From Candidatus Bathyarchaeota archaeon (GTDB lineage: Archaea > Thermoproteota > Bathyarchaeia > Bathyarchaeales > Bathyarchaeaceae), in assembly GCA_020344715.1 (NCBI GenBank), contig CP070828.1:321490-328904 (forward strand): 7,415 bases of DNA. The letters run 5' to 3'. Every line of letters begins with the position of its first letter. Position 1 is the first letter of the stretch. Both the position numbers and the translations under genes were made by a program. Under the pieces are notes generated by a model that saw nothing but the letters and a program-made list of their open reading frames with translations, was not told the DNA's origin and did not search any database. This document shows positions 1 through 5,708 of this stretch, piece by piece.

Positions 1-343
1 GATTAGAGTTACTTCGTCCTTCAGCCATAGATTCGAGTCGCATGAGTGATTCATGAAGTATGAAGGATCAGCGCCCCGTTCTTCAACCGTCCAAAGATCT
101 TCATCAATTTGGTCAAAGTAGATTGATTTTCCTTCCGCTCTGCCCCTTGCTGCCGCTCTTTCAGCCTCTTCTTTCCTGCTGTAAGTTTCAGGGAGTCCCC
201 AAATCACAACAACTTCTCCTTTCTCTATTGGCGCTGTAGCAAACATTCCTTTGCCGTGAAGCGGCGAAGATTTAATTTCAATTCGAGGGTCTATCCAGGA
301 TTCCTTGCGATACTTTTTCTTAATCGTGCTTGCGGCTTGCCAT
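1..343 (-). CDS. SET-domain protein-lysine methyltransferase (5' part, cut by left edge; start out of frame)
   Basis: Reading leftwards from 324 on the minus strand there is one open frame to base 1. Near the N-terminus it has SWIDPRIEI, then HGKGMFATAPIEKGEVVVIWG, the N-terminal SET signature, and near base 40 YFMNHSCDSN, the NHSCxxN motif that helps form the SAM pocket and active site. Family knowledge: SET proteins transfer methyl from SAM to lysine side chains; archaeal ones are small cytoplasmic proteins that can act on chromatin or ribosomal proteins. The C-terminal part, with the catalytic Tyr, lies outside the window. The start is a problem. The frame is closed by TGA at 345-343 and has no ATG, GTG or TTG before the SET domain, only ATT at 324-322. 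Two tandem ATGs (346-341) open a frame MASRKHD that hits TAA at 322-320 and is one base off. Either a +1 shift, an indel or an ATT start is needed. Family call is firm, the start is not. Confidence 0.85.
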
Positions 344-351
344 CATTTAAG

Positions 352-403
352 ATTTTGTGAGTGCGACACAGCCTCGGCTTTCCCCTTAGGGGGCATTAAA
401 TAC
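352..403 (+). repeat. Dispersed repeat family I, copy A
   Basis: The core GCCTCGGCTTTCCCC starts at 371 and is followed by TTAGGGGGC. It matches copies at 2186 and 4966. Copies A and B also agree outside the core: ATTTTxTGAG before it and xxATAAAxA-like bases after it. On the minus strand it reads CCCCTAAGGGG then GCCGAGGC, two small self-complementary blocks, and translates to MPPKGKAEAVSHSQ. It lies directly upstream of the minus-strand SET gene, as the other copies lie upstream of minus-strand genes. Confidence 0.75.
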
Positions 404-453
404 CGGATTTCGCGCAGATTTACATGGGAAGCAAGCAATCTGATGGAAAAGGC

Positions 454-521
454 ACCATGTAGGAAGGCAAGTCGGGCTTTTCGGGTCAGGGTCGTCGGTT
501 CAAATCCGGCCGACCCCACCA
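454..521 (+). tRNA. tRNA-Glu(TTC)-like remnant lacking its 5' acceptor strand
   Basis: The T arm is clear: stem GTCGG (494-498), loop TTCAAAT (499-505), stem CCGGC (506-510). It is followed by an acceptor 3' strand CGACCCC (511-517), discriminator A and an encoded CCA (519-521). Upstream, loop TTTTCGG (478-484) would carry anticodon TTC between CGGGC and GTCAG, which pair with one mismatch. A D-arm with loop TAGGAAGG (460-467) pairs 3 of 4. The 5' acceptor strand should read GGGGTCG near 447-453, but the bases there (AAAAGGC) do not pair at all, and no other matching copy is seen back to 380. I read this as the 3' part of a tRNA gene, either a degraded gene or a scar of integration at a tRNA. 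Glu identity is tentative because of the mismatched anticodon stem. Confidence 0.5.
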
Positions 522-530
522 CGCGCGGGA

Positions 531-556
531 CCGGCGCCGGCGCGAAGATTTTTCGC
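531..556 (+). other. G+C-rich palindrome plus small hairpin after the tRNA remnant
   Basis: CCGGCGCCGG at 531-540 is a perfect 10-bp palindrome. It is followed by GCGAA (542-546), loop GATTT and TTCGC (552-556). The hairpin with its T-run could end transcription of the tRNA-like unit, or the block may be junction DNA. It is more G+C-rich than the genes on either side. Confidence 0.4.
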
Positions 557-561
557 ACCCT

Positions 562-810
562 GTGGGAGCTGAAAAAGAGAGGCAGTCAGAGGACACGCTG
601 AAAGCCAATGGAGTAATGCTGATTGGTACAGGATCTAGTGAATGGGAAGGAACTGACGAGTATTATGGCACTGAAATGTTTTGGAGTCACTACAGTCCTG
701 AAAAATCATTACAAATAATACGTGATGCTGGATTCCAATCGATGTGGGACAGACTCAACGAAAGTGGTGGAGAAAAAAATTATTGCATTCTGGTTAGAAA
801 CAAGAAATAG
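562..810 (+). pseudogene. C-terminal fragment of a class I SAM-dependent methyltransferase
   Basis: The frame from GTG 562 encodes 82 residues. From about residue 13 it reads LKANGVMLIGTGSSEWEGTD, then MFWSHYSPEKSLQIIRDAGF and a KNYCILVRNKK end. This is the last third of small archaeal Rossmann-fold methyltransferases: the strand-4/5 region (LKxNG), a WEGT loop and the final beta hairpin (GFQSMWDRLNESGGEKNYCIL). Family members are usually about 200 residues. The SAM-binding first part with the GxGxG loop is missing, and none of the three forward frames upstream contains it. The sequence changes around 545-595 from G+C-rich tRNA-flank DNA to methyltransferase sequence, so the gene seems cut off by a recombination or insertion at the tRNA-like block. 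The 12 residues before LKANG are probably not homologous. It should have no activity. Confidence 0.7.
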
Positions 811-826
811 TATAGATTGATGTTTC

Positions 827-846
827 TTCCACAAGTCATATAAACA
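827..846 (+). promoter_or_regulatory. Archaeal promoter of the DUF6326 gene with shared word TTCCACAAGTCATA
   Basis: TTCCACAAGTCATA (827-840) runs into CATATAAA (837-844), a TATA-like box about 40 bp before the ATG at 881. That gives a start of transcription near 867 and a short leader with the Shine-Dalgarno AGGTGA at 871-876. The same 14 bases occur at 5085-5098 before the flavodoxin gene. Confidence 0.55.
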
Positions 847-880
847 GAAAGCCGATAAAGAGCCCGAAAAAGGTGATTGA

Positions 881-1288
881 ATGCTGGAAGATATGAAGAT
901 AAATGTGAAGATGAAGCTTGCAGCCTTATGGACAGCTGTAATGTTTTGTTATACATATGCGGATATTCTGGCACATATGAGGGCGGATATTATAGAGGGA
1001 TTTCTCGCGGGAGAAGTAGGAGGCGTACAAATTACTCAAGAAACCTTGCTGGGAAGTGCGATATTAATGATGATTCCGATTGTAATGATTTTCCTGTCCT
1101 TGACGTTGAAGGCGAAGGCGGATCGCTGGGCTAACATCATCTTGGGTATAGTCTATATTGTTGTTGACCTCGCTACACTGCTTACGCCAACCGAATGGGT
1201 TTATTATTATATTTTTGCAATTGCAGAAGCTGTGCTCTTGGCACTGATTGTTTGGTATGCGTGGACGTGGCCTAAACAGGAAGATTAG
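881..1288 (+). CDS. DUF6326 family four-helix membrane protein
   Basis: This 135-residue protein has four hydrophobic segments: about residues 13-31, 57-75, 83-101 and 108-129. The pattern KMKLAALWTAVMFCYTYADIL at the start, DRWANIILGIVYIVVDL in the middle and the ending IVWYAWTWPKQED fits the DUF6326 family, small bacterial and archaeal inner-membrane proteins without a known biochemical role. The start at 881 is supported by AGGTGA at 871-876, four bases upstream. An overlapping frame starting at 877 is a shadow. The gene stands alone: the methyltransferase remnant ends 70 bp upstream, and the next gene is convergent. It has its own promoter. The family call is from recall of the sequence pattern, not from a search. 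Confidence 0.75.
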   Translation: MLEDMKINVKMKLAALWTAVMFCYTYADILAHMRADIIEGFLAGEVGGVQITQETLLGSAILMMIPIVMIFLSLTLKAKADRWANIILGIVYIVVDLATLLTPTEWVYYYIFAIAEAVLLALIVWYAWTWPKQED

Positions 1289-1335
1289 CCGCGTACGTAT
1301 GTCTCTCCATGCGCACGCCGTCGTTAGTCACTTCC

Positions 1336-1378
1336 ATATTTTCTCTATTTTCTTACATTTTTTGGCATTCTTTGACTG
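1336..1378 (+). terminator. T-rich terminator after the DUF6326 gene
   Basis: Within 90 bases after the stop codon there are several runs of T on the plus strand (ATTTTCTCTATTTTC, then CATTTTTTGG). Archaeal RNA polymerase ends transcription at such runs without needing a hairpin. No competing gene lies here. Confidence 0.4.
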
Positions 1379-1417
1379 TTTAATAATTTAAGGAGCACTC
1401 CAAGGTTCTTCAGGGTC
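1379..1417 (+). repeat. Repeat family III, copy 1 (pair with 4908-4949)
   Basis: TTAATAATT at 1380 followed 22 bases later by AAGGTTCTTCAGGGTC (1402-1417) resembles TTAATAATT at 4909 followed 25 bases later by AAGGTTCTTGAGGATC (4934-4949). The second word matches 14 of 16 bases. Both lie in intergenic DNA. Confidence 0.5.
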
Positions 1418-1448
1418 CCCGACAGGATCAAGGAGGCGGCTCGGGGAC
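1415..1448. repeat. Inverted repeat GTCCCCGA / TCGGGGAC
   Basis: GTCCCCGA (1415-1422) and TCGGGGAC (1441-1448) are perfectly complementary and separated by 18 bases. They lie between two convergent genes, 12 bases beyond the stop of the minus-strand gene at 1460. A hairpin here could define the 3' end of one or both transcripts. It has no adjacent T-run on the minus side. Confidence 0.5.
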
Positions 1449-1459
1449 GCGCACAGTAG

Positions 1460-2041
1460 TTAGGTTGCAGGTTGCCCAATCAACTTTGCTCTTCTATTGA
1501 GAACCAAGAGAAACGCAGTCAACCCTGTCAAGACTATTGATGTAGCTCCCAAGAGGTAAATCATCACTAGTTGTCCCTGTGATTGTTGTTTGTAGGGTGA
1601 CTCTATGTAGAGTGTCGGTTGGAAAGTTGGATGGTCTGATTCGAACCATCTTTCCAAGTGGATGTTCCATAGTTGGGTTCTTGCTCTAACGTCAATATTC
1701 ACGTAGCCTGTTGCTATGTTGGTTGGCAGACTGAACGGAATGGTGAAGGTGCCTGATTGTCCTTGTTGAATTTCAGCTGGCAAAGTTGTGTCTGTGAAGA
1801 ACTTTTGGAGGTAGACGTTTCCGTCGGTGTAGTAATAATCAATAGTAGCGGTTAGCTCGGTAACTTTGATTTTCTCGTCCTTGTCGTTGTATATGGTAGC
1901 TGTTAGATAACCCGTTTCACCTTGGTGGTAGAGGGTCTTGTCAAGGGTACATATGGTTATCGTTGCAGCTTGCACGACCGATGGGAAAACAATCACTAGG
2001 AGAAGAGGAAGCAACGCGGTCAGAAGTCGCTTCTCACGCAT
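1460..2041 (-). CDS. Secreted protein with signal peptide, beta-rich domain and C-terminal membrane anchor
   Basis: The chosen start, ATG at 2041, has GGAGA (2053-2049) seven bases upstream and gives MREKRLLTALLPLLLVIVFP, a typical signal peptide ending in VQA about residue 25. An in-frame ATG further upstream at 2134 would add 31 polar residues before the signal and is less likely. The exported part (about 26-155) is rich in Thr, Tyr and alternating hydrophobic residues, like an immunoglobulin-type beta sandwich: LYHQGETGYLTATIYND, later GQSGTFTIPFSLPTNIATGYV. This pattern is common in archaeal surface proteins. A helix near the end (LVMIYLLGATSIVLTGLTAF) and a short RRAK tail anchor it in the membrane with the bulk outside. 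The exact family is unknown to me. Repeat I copy B lies upstream of it. Confidence 0.75.
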   Translation of the reverse strand: MREKRLLTALLPLLLVIVFPSVVQAATITICTLDKTLYHQGETGYLTATIYNDKDEKIKVTELTATIDYYYTDGNVYLQKFFTDTTLPAEIQQGQSGTFTIPFSLPTNIATGYVNIDVRARTQLWNIHLERWFESDHPTFQPTLYIESPYKQQSQGQLVMIYLLGATSIVLTGLTAFLLVLNRRAKLIGQPAT

Positions 2042-2170
2042 TTCATTCTCTCCATAAACAGATCTTTGCTGTTCTTGTTCAGTTGTGAGGCTAAAAAAGT
2101 TATGAATTCGCAGTTCAGATTGAGGATACACCATAAAGGAATTCTATTGAGCTGAAATGCGCGAAAGCAT

Positions 2171-2217
2171 ATTTTTTGAGCCACCGCCTCGGTTTTCCCT
2201 TTAGGAGACGATAAACA
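2171..2217 (+). repeat. Dispersed repeat family I, copy B
   Basis: ATTTTTTGAG, then GCCTCGGTTTTCCCT at 2186, TTAGGAGACG and ATAAACA match copy A at 352-403. The minus-strand reading gives SSPKGKTEAVAQ. The copy sits between the stop of the UbiA gene (2240) and the secreted-protein gene, so on the minus strand it is in the 5' region of the latter. Confidence 0.7.
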
Positions 2218-2239
2218 GCCCCTCGCATGCACCTAGAAA

Positions 2240-3214
2240 TCAGAAGATGAATTTGCTAACCAGAAGCATAATCGATAGTAGACTATAAGTTTGAGTAACC
2301 AGCATTATCCACTTTGGATTATCTGATGACAAATTCACTATTTTCTCTTCCAAAACACTGCAGTTTTGATCATTTGCAGTTTCATATTCCTTTGAGAGGG
2401 CGTAAAGTTTTTTGAATTTTGCCAGAACAAACACTACAGCTATTGGCATCGCCAGTATAAATATACTGAAACTTAACTGTTGGTTGAAAGACCATTCCAA
2501 AAATAGTGCTGTTCCAGTCAAAACTGCACCTGCACTCAAAAGGATGATCCCCAGCAAAGTAGCTCTGGCTAGTCCCAAGCGTACGGTCATAGTTATGATG
2601 TTCATGGCCTTATCTCCGAAATAATCTCGAATTTCAGTGGGAATAATAACGCCATATATGGTGAGAGCCAAGCCACCAAGGGAAATAAGAAAAAAAGTAT
2701 TGATTTCAAAGGTGAAGGTGTAAAAGGCAAACAGTACAGGGAAAATCGCTAGAACAAGGATCAAGGAGACCGGTGCGATCCACGATCTTGATTTTAGCCT
2801 TAGGGGAGGAGCCGAATACACAATTCCTAGGGAGATACCTGCTATCCACAATGGAAGCAATATCGCCTTTTGCTGTATAAGCATGAATGTCGAAACCAAA
2901 ACAAGAGCTAAACAGCCTTCAATGACCAGAACTATTTGGACTTTTCTATGTCCGAAGGAATCTAATGCCTGGACCAACTCTGTTTTGCGTTCGTCCCTTA
3001 AGTCCAGTTCGTAGTCAGAAAGTGTATTCGCTTGAGCGCCTATTGCAGAACTGAGGTTGATGATAGAAAAAGATAGGGCTATCAAGATCACTCCATCAAT
3101 CAAACCTAAGGGTGGATTAGCACCCCACGCAAGTCCCATTATTAGTGAACCTAGATTCGGCAATAGAAACTCAGATCTAGATATAACAGCTAACGATTTC
3201 ACAGCATTAGTCAT
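2240..3214 (-). CDS. UbiA-family prenyltransferase
   Basis: The 324-residue protein has eight or nine hydrophobic helices and both Asp motifs of the UbiA superfamily: NTLSDYELDLRD (N63, D67, D71) and RDYFGDKAMN (D197, D201). It also has YSAPPLRLKSR at 133-143, a typical UbiA loop. These enzymes sit in the membrane and, with Mg2+ held by the Asp motifs, transfer a polyprenyl group from its diphosphate to an acceptor. In archaea the acceptor may be geranylgeranylglyceryl phosphate (lipid synthesis), a quinone ring or a heme/chlorin. The neighbours do not tell which, so I give no symbol. The region from about 270 to 300 (KEYETANDQNCSVLEEK) is a polar insert before the last helix. The gene has its own promoter and its transcript is nearly leaderless. 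Confidence 0.85.
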   Translation of the reverse strand: MTNAVKSLAVISRSEFLLPNLGSLIMGLAWGANPPLGLIDGVILIALSFSIINLSSAIGAQANTLSDYELDLRDERKTELVQALDSFGHRKVQIVLVIEGCLALVLVSTFMLIQQKAILLPLWIAGISLGIVYSAPPLRLKSRSWIAPVSLILVLAIFPVLFAFYTFTFEINTFFLISLGGLALTIYGVIIPTEIRDYFGDKAMNIITMTVRLGLARATLLGIILLSAGAVLTGTALFLEWSFNQQLSFSIFILAMPIAVVFVLAKFKKLYALSKEYETANDQNCSVLEEKIVNLSSDNPKWIMLVTQTYSLLSIMLLVSKFIF

Positions 3215-3239
3215 AGTGCAAGAACTAATCCAGCATTAG

Positions 3240-3247
3240 TATAAAAA
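3240..3247 (-). promoter_or_regulatory. TATA box of the UbiA gene
   Basis: On the minus strand the sequence is TTTTTATA, centred about 29 bp before the ATG at 3214. With the usual archaeal spacing, transcription begins within a few bases of the start codon. No Shine-Dalgarno sequence precedes the ATG, which fits a leaderless message. Confidence 0.65.
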
Positions 3248-3299
3248 CCCTTATTCACGGACATGTGAAAGAAAATGCCACGCGCTTTTTGTTTCGTCA

Positions 3300-3360
3300 T
3301 CAACCTACTGGGTTCGTGCGCACAGAACTAGCCCATGGGGTTCTGCTTATCGGAGGTTGA
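3300..3360 (+). repeat. Repeat family II, copy 1, inside a 61-base closed stem-loop element
   Basis: TCAACCTACTGGGTTCG at 3300-3316 is identical to 5026-5042, and 21 of the first 22 bases agree. Here the 5' end TCAACCT (3300-3306) is perfectly complementary to AGGTTGA (3354-3360). Inside, CAGAAC (3323-3328) pairs with GTTCTG (3340-3345), with CCC/GGG also able to pair in the loop. The whole could fold as one RNA with a 7-bp closing stem. It lies in the divergent gap between the UbiA gene and the membrane protein at 3372, and GGAGGT at its 3' end could be the ribosome binding site of the latter. Confidence 0.6.
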
Positions 3361-3371
3361 AAAGCGGAAGG

Positions 3372-3977
3372 ATGCAGCAAGACTTAAATCTCGAAGAATG
3401 CCACGAATTGGGACAAACATTCGTCAGAGATGAAATCAATTTGAGCGAGACAGAATCGAGTAAGAACTGGTTTGCTAGACGAGCAGAGGCGGAAGCGAAG
3501 AAAGACATTATCTCATTTTCTGAGCGTGTCGGAAACATCGTTGGAGTGGTGATTGGTGTCTTGTTTGTGTGGTATTTCGTTGCTCATCAGACGGGATCAA
3601 CAGGCTTCTTTACTTCGGAATTCGGCACTCTGGAAGCCCTCTTGTTTTATGGGTCTATAATGTTCGGGATTGTCTCAGCTGCCTTTAGAGGGTTGTTTGG
3701 TCGCAAGAACATTGCTCGTCTCGTTGACATATTTGAGGCTATCTTTGCCGCCGTGGCCATTGCTTGGCTGTTTGTGGTTTTTCCGTTTGACTTTGCTCAT
3801 CTTGCAGATGTGTTACCAGATTTCCTTAGATTTCTGTTGCAGTGGATTTCCAACGACATTGCTAAAGCGCTGATGGTACTAGGAATCATTGTGAGTCTGG
3901 TGATGACGGTTTATACAGCAATATTCTATGTGCTCGTTCGCCGGGAACTCTCCAAGCCAACTCTGAAAACTGCGTAG
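3372..3977 (+). CDS. Four-helix membrane protein of unknown function
   Basis: From ATG 3372 this gives 201 residues. The first 50 are polar and charged, with an acidic stretch and a likely amphipathic helix (WFARRAEAEAKKDI). Four hydrophobic segments follow: about 53-72, 89-109, 117-139 and 166-189, then a short basic tail. I do not recognise a family. It may be an integral membrane protein with a cytoplasmic N-terminal arm. The start is a choice: TTG at 3357 in the same frame touches GGAGG directly and cannot use it, while ATG 3372 has GGAGGT 14 bases and GGAAGG one base upstream; neither spacing is ideal, so a leaderless message is possible. The CPBP gene converges on it with only 22 bases between the stops. 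Confidence 0.75.
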   Translation: MQQDLNLEECHELGQTFVRDEINLSETESSKNWFARRAEAEAKKDIISFSERVGNIVGVVIGVLFVWYFVAHQTGSTGFFTSEFGTLEALLFYGSIMFGIVSAAFRGLFGRKNIARLVDIFEAIFAAVAIAWLFVVFPFDFAHLADVLPDFLRFLLQWISNDIAKALMVLGIIVSLVMTVYTAIFYVLVRRELSKPTLKTA

Positions 3978-3999
3978 CGATACTCATTCACGCGCGCTT

Positions 4000-4816
4000 T
4001 CACTCATGAGCAGTTGCCGAATTGCCTAGCCGCCCTTTGGTTGCCACTAGGAGCACGATGGCTGTGATCCAGTAGACTATGGCAGTCAATACTACCCAGT
4101 CAGTGAAACCGGGAAGGACGTCGGTTGGCATGGGGAAATAGTTCGAGATATGATTCGTCCCTTGGTGAAACAGCATCAATGGAATCACACTCATGCTTGA
4201 TTTGCAGTAGAGCCATGTCGTGATAATTGACAGACCGCCCACATAGATCAGAAACCATTCGATCGGTGGATATCCACCCCCTCCCGGCAGAAGGTACATC
4301 GGGAGATGCCAGACGACCCATGGCACTCCCAGAACGAGGCTCGCTGCAATAGGATGTAGATGTTTCAATAGCTTGGGCAAAGCATAGCCCCGCCAACCAG
4401 GTTCCTCATTACCACCCATGAATAGAGCACTAATCGGTACTGTTATGGGATAGTTCCACCATGGAAGTGCCTCGGAGAAGTCGAGTCGTCCCCCTAGCAG
4501 CAGGTACAAGCAGAATCGGAAGAGGCCGAGCCCGATGATTGGGAGCAGAAACCAACATGCTACGTACCATAATATGTGGATTCGCCACCGGAAAGTCCTC
4601 TTGAGCCACTGACGCAAGCCGTGGTTTCCTCCGGCGATCCGTGTTACGAGCACCGCCGAGAGAAACGGGCTGTAGCCTCCAATGTACAAAAGCGGATGAA
4701 ACTCGCCGTCTTTGGACACAAACAGGATTACAGGGATCCAGATAGCCCAGCTGATGGCAAAAGCCAGGATGAAAAAGGAATAGATCTGATGCCGTTTGAT
4801 CCACAGAGTCTTTCAC
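4000..4816 (-). CDS. CPBP (Rce1-like) intramembrane metalloprotease; 5' end out of frame
   Basis: Counted from the first in-frame GTG (4719), the protein has GGNEEPGWRGYALP (E105, E106, R110), WHLPMYL (H138) and FHQGTNH (H185, N189). These are the EExxxR, H and HxxxN/D motifs of the CPBP/CAAX protease family (PF02517), membrane enzymes that bind metal or activate water with these residues. Archaeal members have unknown substrates. The frame continues upstream of 4719 with KRHQIYSFFILAFAISWAIW, the first helix normal for the family, so the true protein begins near 4812. No start codon exists there in this frame, which is closed by TGA at 4815-4813. GTG 4816 lies 26 bp after a strong TATA box but is one base out of frame, and its own frame encodes unrelated residues. 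A +1 shift in the first codons, an indel, or a CTG start at 4806 would explain it. About 270 residues in all. Confidence 0.85.
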
Positions 4817-4837
4817 TTCTTACCCTTTCTTCCTTCG

Positions 4838-4847
4838 TATTTAAATA
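4838..4847 (-). promoter_or_regulatory. TATA box of the CPBP protease gene
   Basis: TATTTAAATA, the same on both strands, is centred 26-27 bp upstream of GTG 4816. This places the transcription start at or next to that GTG and predicts a leaderless message. It is the best archaeal promoter in the window. Confidence 0.65.
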
Positions 4848-4907
4848 AATTGCACGCGCCATCTTCATCTTCTTTTTCAGGCGCAGGCGCAATGAATCAG
4901 TTGGTTG

Positions 4908-4949
4908 GTTAATAATTCGAGAAGAGTTATTCAAAGGTTCTTGAGGATC
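4908..4949 (+). repeat. Repeat family III, copy 2
   Basis: GTTAATAATTCGAGAAGAG followed by TTATTCAAAGGTTCTTGAGG ends at 4946; it resembles 1379-1417 (TTAATAATT and AAGGTTCTTxAGGxTC in the same order). It directly adjoins repeat I copy C. The 308 bases between the CPBP start and the flavodoxin start hold only this, repeat I, repeat II and two promoters. Confidence 0.5.
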
Positions 4950-4952
4950 AGG

Positions 4953-4996
4953 ATTATCCGCCACTGCCTCGGCTTTTCCCTCGGGGGCCGTTCAGC
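4953..4996 (+). repeat. Dispersed repeat family I, copy C
   Basis: GCCTCGGCTTTTCCC at 4966 followed by TCGGGGGCC matches copies A and B. The minus strand reads CCCGAGGG then AAAAGCCGAGGC and translates to TAPEGKAEAVADNPDPQEP. This frame stays open for about 80 codons into the CPBP gene, in another frame. It lies upstream of the minus-strand CPBP gene. Confidence 0.7.
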
Positions 4997-5010
4997 ATCT
5001 AAGAGCGCCG

Positions 5011-5048
5011 GAAAATTTCCCGGGGTCAACCTACTGGGTTCGCGCGCT
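5011..5048 (+). repeat. Repeat family II, copy 2
   Basis: TTTCCCGGGGTCAACCTACT at 5016-5035 followed by GGGTTCGCGCGCT. By eye 31 of 38 aligned positions agree with 7184-7223 (one 2-base gap), and 21 of 22 agree with copy 1 in the right half. AACCT near 5028 could pair with AGGTT at 5058-5062, a shorter version of the closing stem in copy 1. Confidence 0.6.
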
Positions 5049-5084
5049 ATGCTAGGAAGGTTCCGTGAGTGATCTTGACATTTT

Positions 5085-5102
5085 TTCCACAAGTCATAAG
5101 AA
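5085..5102 (+). promoter_or_regulatory. Promoter of the flavodoxin gene with shared word TTCCACAAGTCATA
   Basis: TTCCACAAGTCATA (5085-5098) continues as AGAA. CATAAGAA would serve as a weak TATA box about 26 bp before ATG 5124. The 14-base word is identical to 827-840 before the DUF6326 gene, so the two may share a regulator or the word may simply be a good upstream element. Confidence 0.5.
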
Positions 5103-5123
5103 TTAGGAGAATAGGCATAATGA

Positions 5124-5597
5124 ATGGTGAACGAAATGATAAGAGTTATTGTCGTTTATGACACAAAGCATGGCAACACAAAGCTTGTAGCGGAAAAGAT
5201 CATGGAGGGAATAGGCGAAGTCGAGGGAATAGAAACTGCCATCAGTGATGTCGAGGAAACCGATCCTAAAAAGGCAGCTGATTATGATGCAATATTAATA
5301 GGGTCACCAACGCATTTCGGTGGACCTGTTAGAGGTATTAACAAGTTTATTGACAAACTTGGCAAACTTGACTTGAAGGCGAAATGGGTGGCTGTTTTCG
5401 ATACCTATCTGGGAGGAGACTTCGAAAAGTCTGTGAAGAAGATGGAGAAGAGAATAGGCGAAAAGGTTCCCGGATTGAAGCTAATAACTTCTGGTCTGTC
5501 AGTAAGGGTCGATGGAATGAAGGGGCCAGTCACAGATGGAGAGTTCCCCAAATGCAAAGAATTCGGAAAGAAAATCGCAACTCAACTTAAGACTTGA
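5124..5597 (+). CDS. Flavodoxin (FMN-binding electron carrier)
   Basis: The 157-residue protein is one flavodoxin domain. The phosphate loop is YDTKHGNTKLVAEKI (about 12-26), the FMN phosphate site of the form T-x-x-G-N-T. A second FMN loop is GSPTHFGGPVRG (60-71), and VAVFDTYLGGDF (89-100) is the third. Such proteins carry one or two electrons in the cytoplasm. The sequence is like the flavodoxin half of archaeal F420H2 oxidase/A-type flavoproteins (FprA), but it stands alone without the metallo-beta-lactamase half. ATG 5124 is the start given by a TATA-spacing argument; ATG 5136, five codons later, gives MIRVIVVYD and is equally natural by homology. AGGAGA at 5104-5109 favours either loosely. 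An overlapping frame inside it is a shadow. Confidence 0.85.
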   Translation: MVNEMIRVIVVYDTKHGNTKLVAEKIMEGIGEVEGIETAISDVEETDPKKAADYDAILIGSPTHFGGPVRGINKFIDKLGKLDLKAKWVAVFDTYLGGDFEKSVKKMEKRIGEKVPGLKLITSGLSVRVDGMKGPVTDGEFPKCKEFGKKIATQLKT

Positions 5598-5708
5598 CCC
5601 GCTATCTTCGAAGGAATTTCCAGAAATCAACTCTACATCTGCGTATATCTCCCCACAACCAATGTAAAGACCTAATGTTCTTAGTCACGCCCTGTGGAGG
5701 AATACACA

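Noticed and set aside
343..601. Open frames on both strands across the tRNA-like block
   Set aside because: The minus reading contains GSAGFEPTT, the usual artefact of translating a tRNA T arm, and neither frame shows protein features or a ribosome site.
3357..3371. TTG start for the membrane protein
   Set aside because: It directly abuts GGAGG, leaving no spacing, and lies in the closing stem of the repeat element; ATG 3372 is preferred.
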